Source of the DNA: Bryobacterales bacterium
GTDB taxonomy: Bacteria; Acidobacteriota; Terriglobia; Bryobacterales; Bryobacteraceae
Length of the DNA: 64,000 nucleotides
Assembly: GCA_020852175.1 (NCBI GenBank)
Contig: JADZBH010000019.1
Location: 1-64,000, forward strand
Direction of reading: 5' to 3'
Notes under the pieces: model-generated
Told to the model about the DNA's origin: nothing
Databases searched by the model: none
What the model saw: the letters and a program-made list of their open reading frames with translations, nothing else
In this document: one piece after another, positions 42,033 through 49,727 of the stretch
Layout: each line of letters starts with the position of its first letter
Position numbering within the stretch: position 1 is the first letter of the stretch
Position numbers and translations under genes: made by a program

Positions 42033-43106
42033 ATGCCATCAGCAAAAAAAGTAACCTGGGCGGAATTGAAGGTCGGACTCATGGCCCTCGTGGCCATGAC
42101 GCTGTTGGGCGTTCTCGTGTTCCTCATCACGGGGTCCACCACGCTGTTCTCCGACAAAGTGAAAATGTATACCTATCTCAGCGACTCGGCCGCCCTCACC
42201 AAGGGCGCCAACGTGCGTCTGAACGGCATCCTGATTGGCAGCGTCGAAAAGGTGGAATTGAGCGGTGAAACAAACCCTCAACGCATCGTCCGGGTCACGC
42301 TCAACATCGACACGAGCTTCCTGAAGAGCATTCCCACCGACTCCCAGGCCGCCATCGCCGCCGAAAACGTCCTGGGCAGCAAGTACATCAACATCAAGCG
42401 GGGGCTGCTCACCGACTCGATCCGGCCCGGCACCGAGGTGAAGGCGCTGGACACCACAGACTTCGACGACGTCGTCCAGCAGGGCTACACCGTGCTCGCC
42501 TCCTTGCAGGGGATGCTGAAGCGCATCGACGCCTTGGTGGGCCTCATCGAATCCGGCCAGGGCTCCATCGGCAAGCTGCTCACCGACGACGCGCTGTACC
42601 AGAACCTGAACGGGACCGTTCTCGAGGCGCGCCAGATCACGGCCACGCTCAACTCCGGCAAGGGCACCATGGGCAAGCTGATGAACGACGACGCGCTGTA
42701 CACCGACATTCGGGGTTCGTTGAACCGCGTGAACAATCTGCTGGACGGCCTGCAACAGGGCCAGGGCACCGCTGGGAAGCTGCTGAGGGATCCGGCGCTG
42801 TACGAAGAGCTGCGCAAGACCAACGGCGACATCCGCTCGCTGCTGGCCGGTCTGAACGCCGGCCAGGGCACGGCCGGAAAGCTGCTCAAGAGCGAGCAGT
42901 TGCACAACCAGTTGCTCGCCACCATGGGCAGGGTGGACACGCTGATGGACAAAATCAACACCGGACAGGGAACGCTGGGCCAACTGGTGGTGAATCCGCA
43001 GATGTACGAGTCGATGAACGGCTTCACGCGGGAGTTGAATTCGTTCATGAAGGACTTCCGCGCCAATCCGAAGAAGTTCCTCTCGATTAAGCTGAGCTTG
43101 TTCTAG
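42033..43106 (+). CDS. mlaD: MlaD/MCE-domain substrate-binding protein with five 34-residue repeats
   Basis: 357-residue membrane-anchored MCE protein. A membrane helix (about residues 13-34) is followed by the MCE domain (about 43-140: 'LSDSAALTKGANVRLNGILIGSV', 'ENVLGSKYINI'), which forms the lipid-conducting hexamer ring in this family. The C-terminal part has five repeats whose 'GxGTxGKL' motif starts at residues 175, 209, 243, 277 and 311, exactly every 34 residues, each followed by '(D/N)..LY..L'. These helical repeats probably extend the periplasmic tube. No mlaC or mlaB gene is adjacent, so the transporter seems reduced to E, F and D. Confidence 0.9.
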   Translation: MPSAKKVTWAELKVGLMALVAMTLLGVLVFLITGSTTLFSDKVKMYTYLSDSAALTKGANVRLNGILIGSVEKVELSGETNPQRIVRVTLNIDTSFLKSIPTDSQAAIAAENVLGSKYINIKRGLLTDSIRPGTEVKALDTTDFDDVVQQGYTVLASLQGMLKRIDALVGLIESGQGSIGKLLTDDALYQNLNGTVLEARQITATLNSGKGTMGKLMNDDALYTDIRGSLNRVNNLLDGLQQGQGTAGKLLRDPALYEELRKTNGDIRSLLAGLNAGQGTAGKLLKSEQLHNQLLATMGRVDTLMDKINTGQGTLGQLVVNPQMYESMNGFTRELNSFMKDFRANPKKFLSIKLSLF

Positions 43107-43158
43107 TGGGCAAGCGGCGGCCGGAGGGTTCCCGGAAGCTCTCCCCAAGGAGGCGGAA

Positions 43159-43989
43159 ATGCGCCGTCTGGTGGTGAACGCCGACGACTTCGGCTTCACG
43201 CGCGACGTCAACGAGGGCATTGTCGAGGCCCACCAGCGCGGCATCCTGACGGCCACCACCGTGATGGCCAACGGCACGGCCTTTCAGCACGCCGTCGAAC
43301 TGGCTCGCTGCAATCCCGAACTGGATGTCGGCTGCCATCTGGTGCTGGTGGGCGGGCAATCGCTTCTGCGGCCGGGGGAGGACCTGCCGGGCTCGGTCAC
43401 GAAAATGATGGCGGCCATCACGGCCCGCCTGCTACAGCCCTATTCCGAGTTGCGCGCTCAAATCGCACACATCCTGGACAGCGGTATCACGCCCCTTCAC
43501 ATGGATACGCACAAGCACACCCATTTATTCCCGCCGGTGCTGGACGCCGTGGCCCGTCTGTCGAATGAGTTCGGCATCCCATGGGTGCGCCGGCCCTTCG
43601 ATTTTCCGCTCACCGGCAGGAAGGGCGGCATTCCCTGGCTGGTGCGCACCACTTCGCGAGGAATCCAGTTCGCCCGCAAGCGTTTTGAACTGGTGCTGGC
43701 GCAGAACGGCTGCCAGACCACCGATCATTTCGCCGGCTTTCAGTTAACCGGCCGCTACCACTCGGCCCAGCTCGCCGACCTCATCCATCACCTGCCCGAC
43801 GGCCTTACCGAGTTCATGTGCCACCCCGGCAAGCTGGGCGGTGAACTGCGGGATGCTCCCACGCGGTTGAAGGAGAGCCGTGTGCTGGAACTCGAAGCCC
43901 TCACTTCGCCGTTGGTTTCCCGGGCCGTCGAGGAAGCGGGCGTGCGCCTGGTGAGCTACCGGGAACTGAGCGGACCACTCGCCGGCTGA
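43159..43989 (+). CDS. YdjC/ChbG/HpnK-type carbohydrate deacetylase
   Basis: 276-residue metal-dependent deacetylase of the YdjC family. Members include ChbG (chitooligosaccharide deacetylase) and HpnK (hopanoid biosynthesis-associated). Signatures are 'LVVNADDFGFTRDVNEGI' (catalytic/metal Asp pair), 'DVGCHLVLVGG' (metal His) and 'PLHMDTHKHTHLFPPVL' (metal His cluster). No signal peptide, so cytoplasmic. AAGGAGGC sits ahead of the ATG. It follows the Mla-type operon by 52 bp and might be co-transcribed. The choice between ChbG- and HpnK-like function cannot be made from sequence alone. Confidence 0.85.
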   Translation: MRRLVVNADDFGFTRDVNEGIVEAHQRGILTATTVMANGTAFQHAVELARCNPELDVGCHLVLVGGQSLLRPGEDLPGSVTKMMAAITARLLQPYSELRAQIAHILDSGITPLHMDTHKHTHLFPPVLDAVARLSNEFGIPWVRRPFDFPLTGRKGGIPWLVRTTSRGIQFARKRFELVLAQNGCQTTDHFAGFQLTGRYHSAQLADLIHHLPDGLTEFMCHPGKLGGELRDAPTRLKESRVLELEALTSPLVSRAVEEAGVRLVSYRELSGPLAG

Positions 43990-44004
43990 GGCATCCGGCG
44001 GGCG

Positions 44005-44295
44005 TTAGCGCGCGCCAGGCGATGAGAGGGGCAAGGGAGCCGGCGGCACCGTCTCTCCGTATTTGTCCAGGAGGTAGGCGAGCAGAGCCTCGCGGTCCGC
44101 GATCTTCGCTCCCCACCGGACCATCTTGTCCAATTCACGCTCCCACCCGGCGCGCGACAGGCGCTGCGTCGAGCTGATGCGGAGGCTATGGCAGCCCACG
44201 CACGACTTTCGCTCCTCGGCGGCGCCCTTGGCGATCAAAGCGGAATCGGCGGCCTGAGCGGCCAGCACAAACGAGAGAACGAGGATTGCTCTCAT
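44005..44295 (-). CDS. Small c-type cytochrome, partner of the sulfite-oxidase-like enzyme
   Basis: 96 residues with a signal peptide (MRAILVLSFVLAAQAA). A single heme-c site C32-x2-C35-H36 ('KSCVGCHSLRI') is followed by 'RAGWERELDKMVRWGAKI' and 'LLAYLLDKYGETVPP', the helical pattern of sulfite dehydrogenase cytochrome subunits (SorB-like). The methionine in 'DKMVRWG' could be the axial ligand. It begins 3 bp after the oxidase stop codon, so the two are co-transcribed and probably form an electron-transfer pair in the periplasm. Confidence 0.8.
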   Translation of the reverse strand: MRAILVLSFVLAAQAADSALIAKGAAEERKSCVGCHSLRISSTQRLSRAGWERELDKMVRWGAKIADREALLAYLLDKYGETVPPAPLPLSSPGAR

Positions 44296-44298
44296 GAT

Positions 44299-45468
44299 TC
44301 AAGCCTTCACCAGCGCGCCAATGCGTTCGATGCCGTTCCATAAATAGCCGCTGGGATTCCAGGGAGCTTCGATCGGCTGCGTGCGTCCCGCCGAATCCGT
44401 CGCCCGCGCGCAAAGGGTGTAGTAGCCTGCTCCCGGAGGCGTCCATTCGTGACGCCACAACCGCCAGGCATAGCGGAAGTCCTCCTTGCCCAGCGTGGCG
44501 TCCAGCCAGCGCGCGCCGCCATCGGCGGACACCTCAACGCGGACAATCCGGTTCTCGCCGGACCATGCCAGTCCCGCCAACGGCACGCTGCCCGGACGGA
44601 ACCGGGCCGGGTTGGCCGCCGTGCCTCCGCCGGGGCTCGTGAAGATGGATTTCACCGGCATGGCTTCAATCGTCTCCAGGTCCTCCGGCCTGGCCGCGCC
44701 GCCCGGCGCCACGGGACGCTTCGGATACTTGTAGGCCGTGGCAAAAAAGAACCCCTTGTCCGATTCCGGCACGGCCGTGATGCTGGTCACCCACTTGACC
44801 CAGCTCGCGCCATCCCAGCCCGGCACGATCAACCGCGCAGGGGAGCCGTGGATCGCCGGAATGGGCTTCCCGTTCATGGTGAGCGCCAGGATGGTGTCCG
44901 GGTGCAGGCACTTCCGCATGGGAATCGAGCGCACGAAATCGGGCGTCTGACCGGCTCCTGTATCGGCGCCGTCAAAGGTGGCGAAGGTGGCCTTGGCGTC
45001 GAGGCCGGCCCGTTCCAGAAGGTCCGCCAGGCGCGGTCCGGCCCATTCCGCCGTGCTCACGGCGCCCTTGGTCCATTGCAGTCCGGGCACACGCGGGCGG
45101 AAGTAGCCGCGGCCGTTGCCGGCGCACTCCAGCGTGGCGGGCAGTTTGTGCTGGGCCAACTTCGCCAGGTCGTCGAGTGTCAGCGCCGCCGGGCGCGACA
45201 CCATGCCGCGCAGCGTCAGCCGCCATTGGGCCAGGTCCACGCGGGGCCTTGGCAGGTGCTGCCGCACGAAGAAGCGTTCGACGGGCGTGAGAAATGTGTC
45301 CAGCGACCCGGCCGGCGCTTCCAGATCCTCCGGAAAGTCGTTGTGCACCAGCATGGCGTCCTTGCCGGGAAACACCAGCGGTTTTCCCTCCGTCTGCGCC
45401 AGGAGAGGAAGACCGACCGCGGAGGCCAGCAACTGGCGGCGGCCGCGCTTAAAAGAGGAAAGCTTCAT
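44299..45468 (-). CDS. Tat-exported sulfite oxidase-type molybdoenzyme
   Basis: 389-residue periplasmic molybdopterin enzyme of the sulfite oxidase/SoxC/SorA group. The N-terminus MKLSSFKRGRRQLLASAVGL is a twin-arginine signal. The molybdenum domain contains 'LPATLECAGNGRGYF', whose Cys is the metal-ligating residue, and 'GSPARLIVPGWDGASWVKWV', the cofactor-binding stretch. The C-terminal dimerisation domain shows 'VRVEVSADGGARWLDATLG' and 'YYTLCARATDSAGRTQPIEAPWNPSGYLWNGIERI'. Start: ATG at 45468, with GGAACGG upstream; the frame extends to a TTG at 45486. It likely oxidises sulfite and passes electrons to the adjacent cytochrome. Confidence 0.87.
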   Translation of the reverse strand: MKLSSFKRGRRQLLASAVGLPLLAQTEGKPLVFPGKDAMLVHNDFPEDLEAPAGSLDTFLTPVERFFVRQHLPRPRVDLAQWRLTLRGMVSRPAALTLDDLAKLAQHKLPATLECAGNGRGYFRPRVPGLQWTKGAVSTAEWAGPRLADLLERAGLDAKATFATFDGADTGAGQTPDFVRSIPMRKCLHPDTILALTMNGKPIPAIHGSPARLIVPGWDGASWVKWVTSITAVPESDKGFFFATAYKYPKRPVAPGGAARPEDLETIEAMPVKSIFTSPGGGTAANPARFRPGSVPLAGLAWSGENRIVRVEVSADGGARWLDATLGKEDFRYAWRLWRHEWTPPGAGYYTLCARATDSAGRTQPIEAPWNPSGYLWNGIERIGALVKA

Positions 45469-45501
45469 GCCGTTCCAGACTATCAATGCCCGCGTCTTCG
45501 T

Positions 45502-46506
45502 TCAATGTTCGGGACGCCGCGCGGGCCCCGTGCTCTCTCGCACCACCAGTTCGGGATCGATGATCACCTCCGGCGGCGGCGCTTCGGACTCCGGGGGCGA
45601 CGCGAGGCTCTCGAAAATCCGCCGTCCAATCTGTTCGCGCGGAATGTGCACCGTCGTCAGGGCCGGGTTCAGAAACTCCGAGAGCCGGATATTGTCGAAG
45701 CCCGTCACCGACACGTCGTGCGGCACGGAGAGATTCATCTCGCGCAACTGCCGCAATACGCCCACGGCCATGAAGTCGTTCACGCACAGAATCGCGCTGG
45801 GATTGAAGCCCGAATGATAGAGTTGCCGCACGGCGCGCCGCCCGCCGTCGAAGCCGTCGCTATCCGCGATGGCCGTATACTCCACGCCGGCGCCGAGTTG
45901 CTCCATCACCTGCGAAAAGGTTTTCTTGCGGTCGCTCAAAGGCCCCAGCGACGTATGGTGGCCGATGAACGCCATGCGCCGGTGGCCCAGGCTGAACAGG
46001 TATTCGGCGATCCGCTGCATCCCGCGAGAGTAGTTCGTCTTGATCGAGGTGATGTACGGCCTCGGTTCCCCCACGTCGAGCACCATCGTCCGCACCTTGC
46101 GCTCCTGCAGTTCCTGCAGCAGCGTGGGATCCATTTCGCTCACAATCAAGGCAATCCCCGCCACGCGCCGCCCCAGCATCAGGTGGACGCTCTTGGCCAG
46201 GCGGTCGGGATCGTAATCGGTGTTCGCCACCAGAACCTCGAAACCGCGGCTGTGCGCCTCGTCTTCCAGGCTGCGGAAGATATCCAGGAAGAACGGGTTC
46301 TCCACGTTGGACACGATCAGGCCCAGCGCGCGCGACGTGCCGCCAGCCAGGGCCCGGGCGTGGATGTTCGGGTAATATTTCAACTCCTCGACGGCCTTCA
46401 ACACGCGAGCCTTCGTTGAGCCCTTCACCACGCCGATGTTGTTCAACACCCGCGATACGGTCGCGGTGGAAACCCCCGCCCGTTGTGCGACATCTTCCAG
46501 GTTCAT
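45502..46506 (-). CDS. LacI-family transcriptional regulator
   Basis: 334-residue repressor or activator. The N-terminal helix-turn-helix is 'NLEDVAQRAGVSTATVSRVLNN' (first residues), followed by the hinge helix ('PNIHARALAGGTSRALGLIV') and a periplasmic-binding-protein-like sensor domain ('NVENPFFLDIFRSLEDEAHSRG', 'AFIGHHTSLGPLSDR', 'FDNIRLSEFLNPALTTVHIPRE'). It lies 26 bp downstream of the aldose epimerase gene on the same strand, suggesting one transcript and control of sugar metabolism. The effector sugar is unknown. Confidence 0.9.
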   Translation of the reverse strand: MNLEDVAQRAGVSTATVSRVLNNIGVVKGSTKARVLKAVEELKYYPNIHARALAGGTSRALGLIVSNVENPFFLDIFRSLEDEAHSRGFEVLVANTDYDPDRLAKSVHLMLGRRVAGIALIVSEMDPTLLQELQERKVRTMVLDVGEPRPYITSIKTNYSRGMQRIAEYLFSLGHRRMAFIGHHTSLGPLSDRKKTFSQVMEQLGAGVEYTAIADSDGFDGGRRAVRQLYHSGFNPSAILCVNDFMAVGVLRQLREMNLSVPHDVSVTGFDNIRLSEFLNPALTTVHIPREQIGRRIFESLASPPESEAPPPEVIIDPELVVRESTGPARRPEH

Positions 46507-46532
46507 GCGGCGATTTCCTCGGGGTCCGGGCG

Positions 46533-47690
46533 CTAAGGGATGGCTGGGAACCGGTAGATGGTCGTTGTGCGATACCGTTCGCCGGGCCGCAAGACAGTGG
46601 TGGGGAATTCCGGCTTGTTGGGCGAGTCCGGAAAATGCTGCGTCTCCAGGCAGAACGCCGCGCGCTTGCCGTACACCTTTCCACTCTTGCCCGTCAGGGT
46701 TCCGTCCAGGAAGTTGCCCGTGTAGAACTGCACGCCGGGTTCGGTGGTGAGCACTTCCATGACGCGTCCCGACGTGGGCTCGCTCACGCGCGCCGCCAGA
46801 GCCAGGTCGCCGGCCGGTTTGTCCAACACGAAATTGTGGTCGTAGCCACCGCCGGCCGCCAGTTGCGCGTCCTTGGCGCCGATCCGTTCGCCAATCGTGT
46901 GCGGCGTGCGGAAATCAAAAGGCGTACCCGCCACCGGCTTCAATGCGCCGGTTGGAATCAACCCGGAGTCCACCGGCGTGAAGCGGCTGGCGGCAATCGT
47001 CACCGTGTGGTTCAGAATATCGCCCTCGCCCTGCCCGGCGAGATTGAAATACGAGTGGTTGGTTAGATTTACGACGGTGGGCTTGTCGGTCACGGCCTCG
47101 TAGTCGATTTGCAGAGCGTTCTCATTGCCCAGCAGAGTGTAGGACACAGTTGCCGTCAGCGTGCCCGGGTAACCTTCTTCGCCGTCTTTGCTCGTATAGG
47201 TCAGATCCAGCCGCACGCCCTCGGCCGAAGTCATCTCCTTGGCCCTCCACAACTGCTTGTCAAAACCGCGCAGGCCGCCGTGCAGGTGATTGGGACCGTT
47301 GTTCGTGGCCAGGCGGTACGTCGTGCCGTCCAGCGTGAACCGGCCCTTTCCAATGCGGTTGCCGTAGCGCCCGACAATCGCGCCGAAGTAGGGATTCTCT
47401 TTCAGATAGCCGTCCACCGTGTCGAACCCCAGGACGATATCGGCGGGCTTGCCGCCCCGGCCGGGAACCTTCATCGACACGATGTCGCCGCCCCAGGTGG
47501 AGATCTTCACCTCCATGCCCTTGGTGTTGCTCAGCGTGTACAGATTCACGGTTTCGCCCGCGGCCGTGGAGCCGAAACCCTCCATCGTGATTGTCATGGG
47601 CGAAGAGAGCGCCTTCTTGGTTTCCTGGTGTGAGCCGCAGCCGGCCAGCAGAAGCACGGCCCCAAACGGAATACTGGCATATCGATTCAT
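46533..47690 (-). CDS. galM: Aldose 1-epimerase, predicted lipoprotein
   Basis: 385-residue galactose-mutarotase-type enzyme interconverting alpha and beta anomers of aldoses. It carries a lipobox ('AVLLLAGCGSHQ', Cys at about 18), so it should be membrane-anchored outside the cytoplasm rather than cytosolic. Catalytic regions are present: 'NRIGKGRFTLDGTTY', 'NNGPNHLHGG' (His), 'VVNLTNHSYFNLAG' (catalytic His), 'GYDHNFVLD', 'VQFYTGNFLDG' and 'AAFCLETQHFPDSPNKPEFP' (catalytic Glu). It probably prepares extracellular sugars for uptake and is co-transcribed with the LacI gene 26 bp downstream. Confidence 0.9.
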   Translation of the reverse strand: MNRYASIPFGAVLLLAGCGSHQETKKALSSPMTITMEGFGSTAAGETVNLYTLSNTKGMEVKISTWGGDIVSMKVPGRGGKPADIVLGFDTVDGYLKENPYFGAIVGRYGNRIGKGRFTLDGTTYRLATNNGPNHLHGGLRGFDKQLWRAKEMTSAEGVRLDLTYTSKDGEEGYPGTLTATVSYTLLGNENALQIDYEAVTDKPTVVNLTNHSYFNLAGQGEGDILNHTVTIAASRFTPVDSGLIPTGALKPVAGTPFDFRTPHTIGERIGAKDAQLAAGGGYDHNFVLDKPAGDLALAARVSEPTSGRVMEVLTTEPGVQFYTGNFLDGTLTGKSGKVYGKRAAFCLETQHFPDSPNKPEFPTTVLRPGERYRTTTIYRFPAIP

Positions 47691-47754
47691 GGAGTAGGTT
47701 CTTCAACAGAATACAGCAATGGTCCGATCGCCGAATCGTACACATGGACGCCGC

Positions 47755-49665
47755 TCAACGCCGGGCCACGCTGAGACGGCTATTGTCGTAGTAGTAAAAA
47801 AAACCGTCCTCGGCGCCGATCAAAAGGTCGGGCCTGCCGTCGCCATTCCAGTCCGCCAGGTTCGGCGTCGGACTGTGGCCGGGCAGCGGGGCGTCCACGA
47901 GCTTCCCGCGAGGCTGCATCACGGGCTTCTCCTGCGAGCCTGTGTTTTCATACCAGGCGGGTCCGTCGTCGGCATCGGTCACCAGGTCGAGATCGCCGTC
48001 CTGGTCGAAGTCGGCGAAGTCGATCTTGCGCCTGCCGCTGCTGCCCGCGCGGCCGCCGGCCAGGTTCAGGAAACGCCCGCCGGGGTTCACGAAGATCCGC
48101 TCAGGCGGCATCAACTTCAGCTCTCCGCCCGCGCGCGCCCGCCGGAACAGGCTCAGGTAGCCTTGATGGTTCAGCATCACCAGGTCCGGCAGGCCGTCGC
48201 GGTCCCAATCCACCACGCGGGGAGTGGTGCGCCACTGTGTCAGCAACTGTTTTCCTTTGGGCTGCCACCACACCCAGTCCGGCTTCGGCGTGGCGCCTCT
48301 CCATTCCACCTCCACAGGACGCGCCGCTTCCAGTTCCCCGTTGGCCGCGCGCCGGTACCACACGATCTCCCCCAGGATGTCGTTCACCAGAATGTCCGGA
48401 CGTCCGTCCAGGTCCCAGTCGGCCACCCAGGGATTCGTGTAGCCCCACTTGGCCTCCGCCGGACCCTGCACGCTTCCGTTGGGTCCGGCCATGTTGCGAA
48501 TCACCTTGCCCGCGGCCTTCAGGAACCCGCGTCCGGCAAAGCGCGCCGCCGTCTTCGTGCCCGTATTCTCGAACAGTTCCAGGTAGCCGGCCGAGTTGCC
48601 CGCGATCAGATCCAGGTCGCCATCGCCGTCCCAATCAGCGGCAGAGGGGCGCGACAGCACGCCGCTTTTCAGATACGGGTCCATCTGCACCAGTTGCTTC
48701 GGCGCGGCAAAACGAGGCTCCTGCCCGCGCGGCGCCAGGTTCTCCACCAGCCACACGGTGCCGTCCTCCTGGCCGATCAGCAGCGAAGGCCGCCCGTCCT
48801 TGTGCCACTGAACGGCGCGCGGCTGAATCATGCACAACTCCATTTTCAGCGGACGCCCGCCGGCTTCGATCCGCACCGGCGCCTGCAACCCTTCAGCCCC
48901 GGCCCGGTGCAGCGACACATCATCGAGGAACGAACCCGTGATCAGCGACCACTTGCCGTCGCCCAGCCAGTCCACCGCGGCTGGCGCGGGACTTCCATAG
49001 GTGTCAATCGTCTTTCCGCCGGACTCCAGCTTCCGGGGTTCTTCGTATCGCGGCTGTGCGTTGGTCCCCACGTTCCGGTAAAGGTACACATAGCCGTGCA
49101 ACGGTCCGCGCAGCCACTTGCCCGTCTCGTCGTAGGCGTCGTCCCAGCCGTAGTCGCGCCAATCGCTTGTGCCGTTCAGCAGGTCGATTCTTCCGTCATG
49201 ATCCCAGTCCACCGGAAACCACTGATCGTCACGGCCCACATGGTAGGACCGCCGCACCGGCAGCTCGACATAGCGGTCCAGGCGGTTCCTCCGGACGTTG
49301 TCGTAGTAGCCGCCTCTCACCATCAGATCCGGCGCGCCATCTCCGTTCGCATCGGCAACCACGGCATCATGATGTCCTTTTCCGATCCGCTCAGCCGCGG
49401 CGAACAGCGGCGCCTCCTGCGATCCGACATTCCGGAACAGGTACGTTCCGTTGTATAACCGGTTCCCGCTGGACACGATCAGATCCAGATCGCCGTCGCC
49501 ATCCATGTCGACGGCCCCGGGATGGGGCCATAAACCAATGCCCAGCGCTCCCTTCACGCCCGCCGTTCCGTAGGTGGCCTGGGAGCCATCGCCCAACAGA
49601 GCCGGGCGTATCTGGCCCCAAACAATAGCGGAGAAAAGGAGAACGATGAGCAGATGAAAGTGCAT
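47755..49665 (-). CDS. Secreted FG-GAP/VCBS-repeat calcium-binding propeller protein
   Basis: 636 residues with a signal peptide (MHFHLLIVLLFSAIVWGQ). Many Ca-binding loops of the form DxDxDG..DL are visible, for example 'VDMDGDGDLDLIV', 'ADANGDGAPDLMV', 'VDWDHDGRIDLLN', 'ADWDGDGDLDLIA', 'ADWDLDGRPDILV', 'FADFDQDGDLDLVT' and 'ADWNGDGRPDLLI'. They space out over the whole length, as in integrin-like FG-GAP or VCBS beta-propellers. No catalytic domain is attached. Probable extracellular binding protein for carbohydrate or surface components. Divergent from the M13 peptidase gene. Confidence 0.85.
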   Translation of the reverse strand: MHFHLLIVLLFSAIVWGQIRPALLGDGSQATYGTAGVKGALGIGLWPHPGAVDMDGDGDLDLIVSSGNRLYNGTYLFRNVGSQEAPLFAAAERIGKGHHDAVVADANGDGAPDLMVRGGYYDNVRRNRLDRYVELPVRRSYHVGRDDQWFPVDWDHDGRIDLLNGTSDWRDYGWDDAYDETGKWLRGPLHGYVYLYRNVGTNAQPRYEEPRKLESGGKTIDTYGSPAPAAVDWLGDGKWSLITGSFLDDVSLHRAGAEGLQAPVRIEAGGRPLKMELCMIQPRAVQWHKDGRPSLLIGQEDGTVWLVENLAPRGQEPRFAAPKQLVQMDPYLKSGVLSRPSAADWDGDGDLDLIAGNSAGYLELFENTGTKTAARFAGRGFLKAAGKVIRNMAGPNGSVQGPAEAKWGYTNPWVADWDLDGRPDILVNDILGEIVWYRRAANGELEAARPVEVEWRGATPKPDWVWWQPKGKQLLTQWRTTPRVVDWDRDGLPDLVMLNHQGYLSLFRRARAGGELKLMPPERIFVNPGGRFLNLAGGRAGSSGRRKIDFADFDQDGDLDLVTDADDGPAWYENTGSQEKPVMQPRGKLVDAPLPGHSPTPNLADWNGDGRPDLLIGAEDGFFYYYDNSRLSVARR

Positions 49666-49727
49666 TTCAGAATCAGAATATACAAACCCACCCGCTTGTG
49701 GAGAGTCTATCCGCTGTGGTTACCCTA

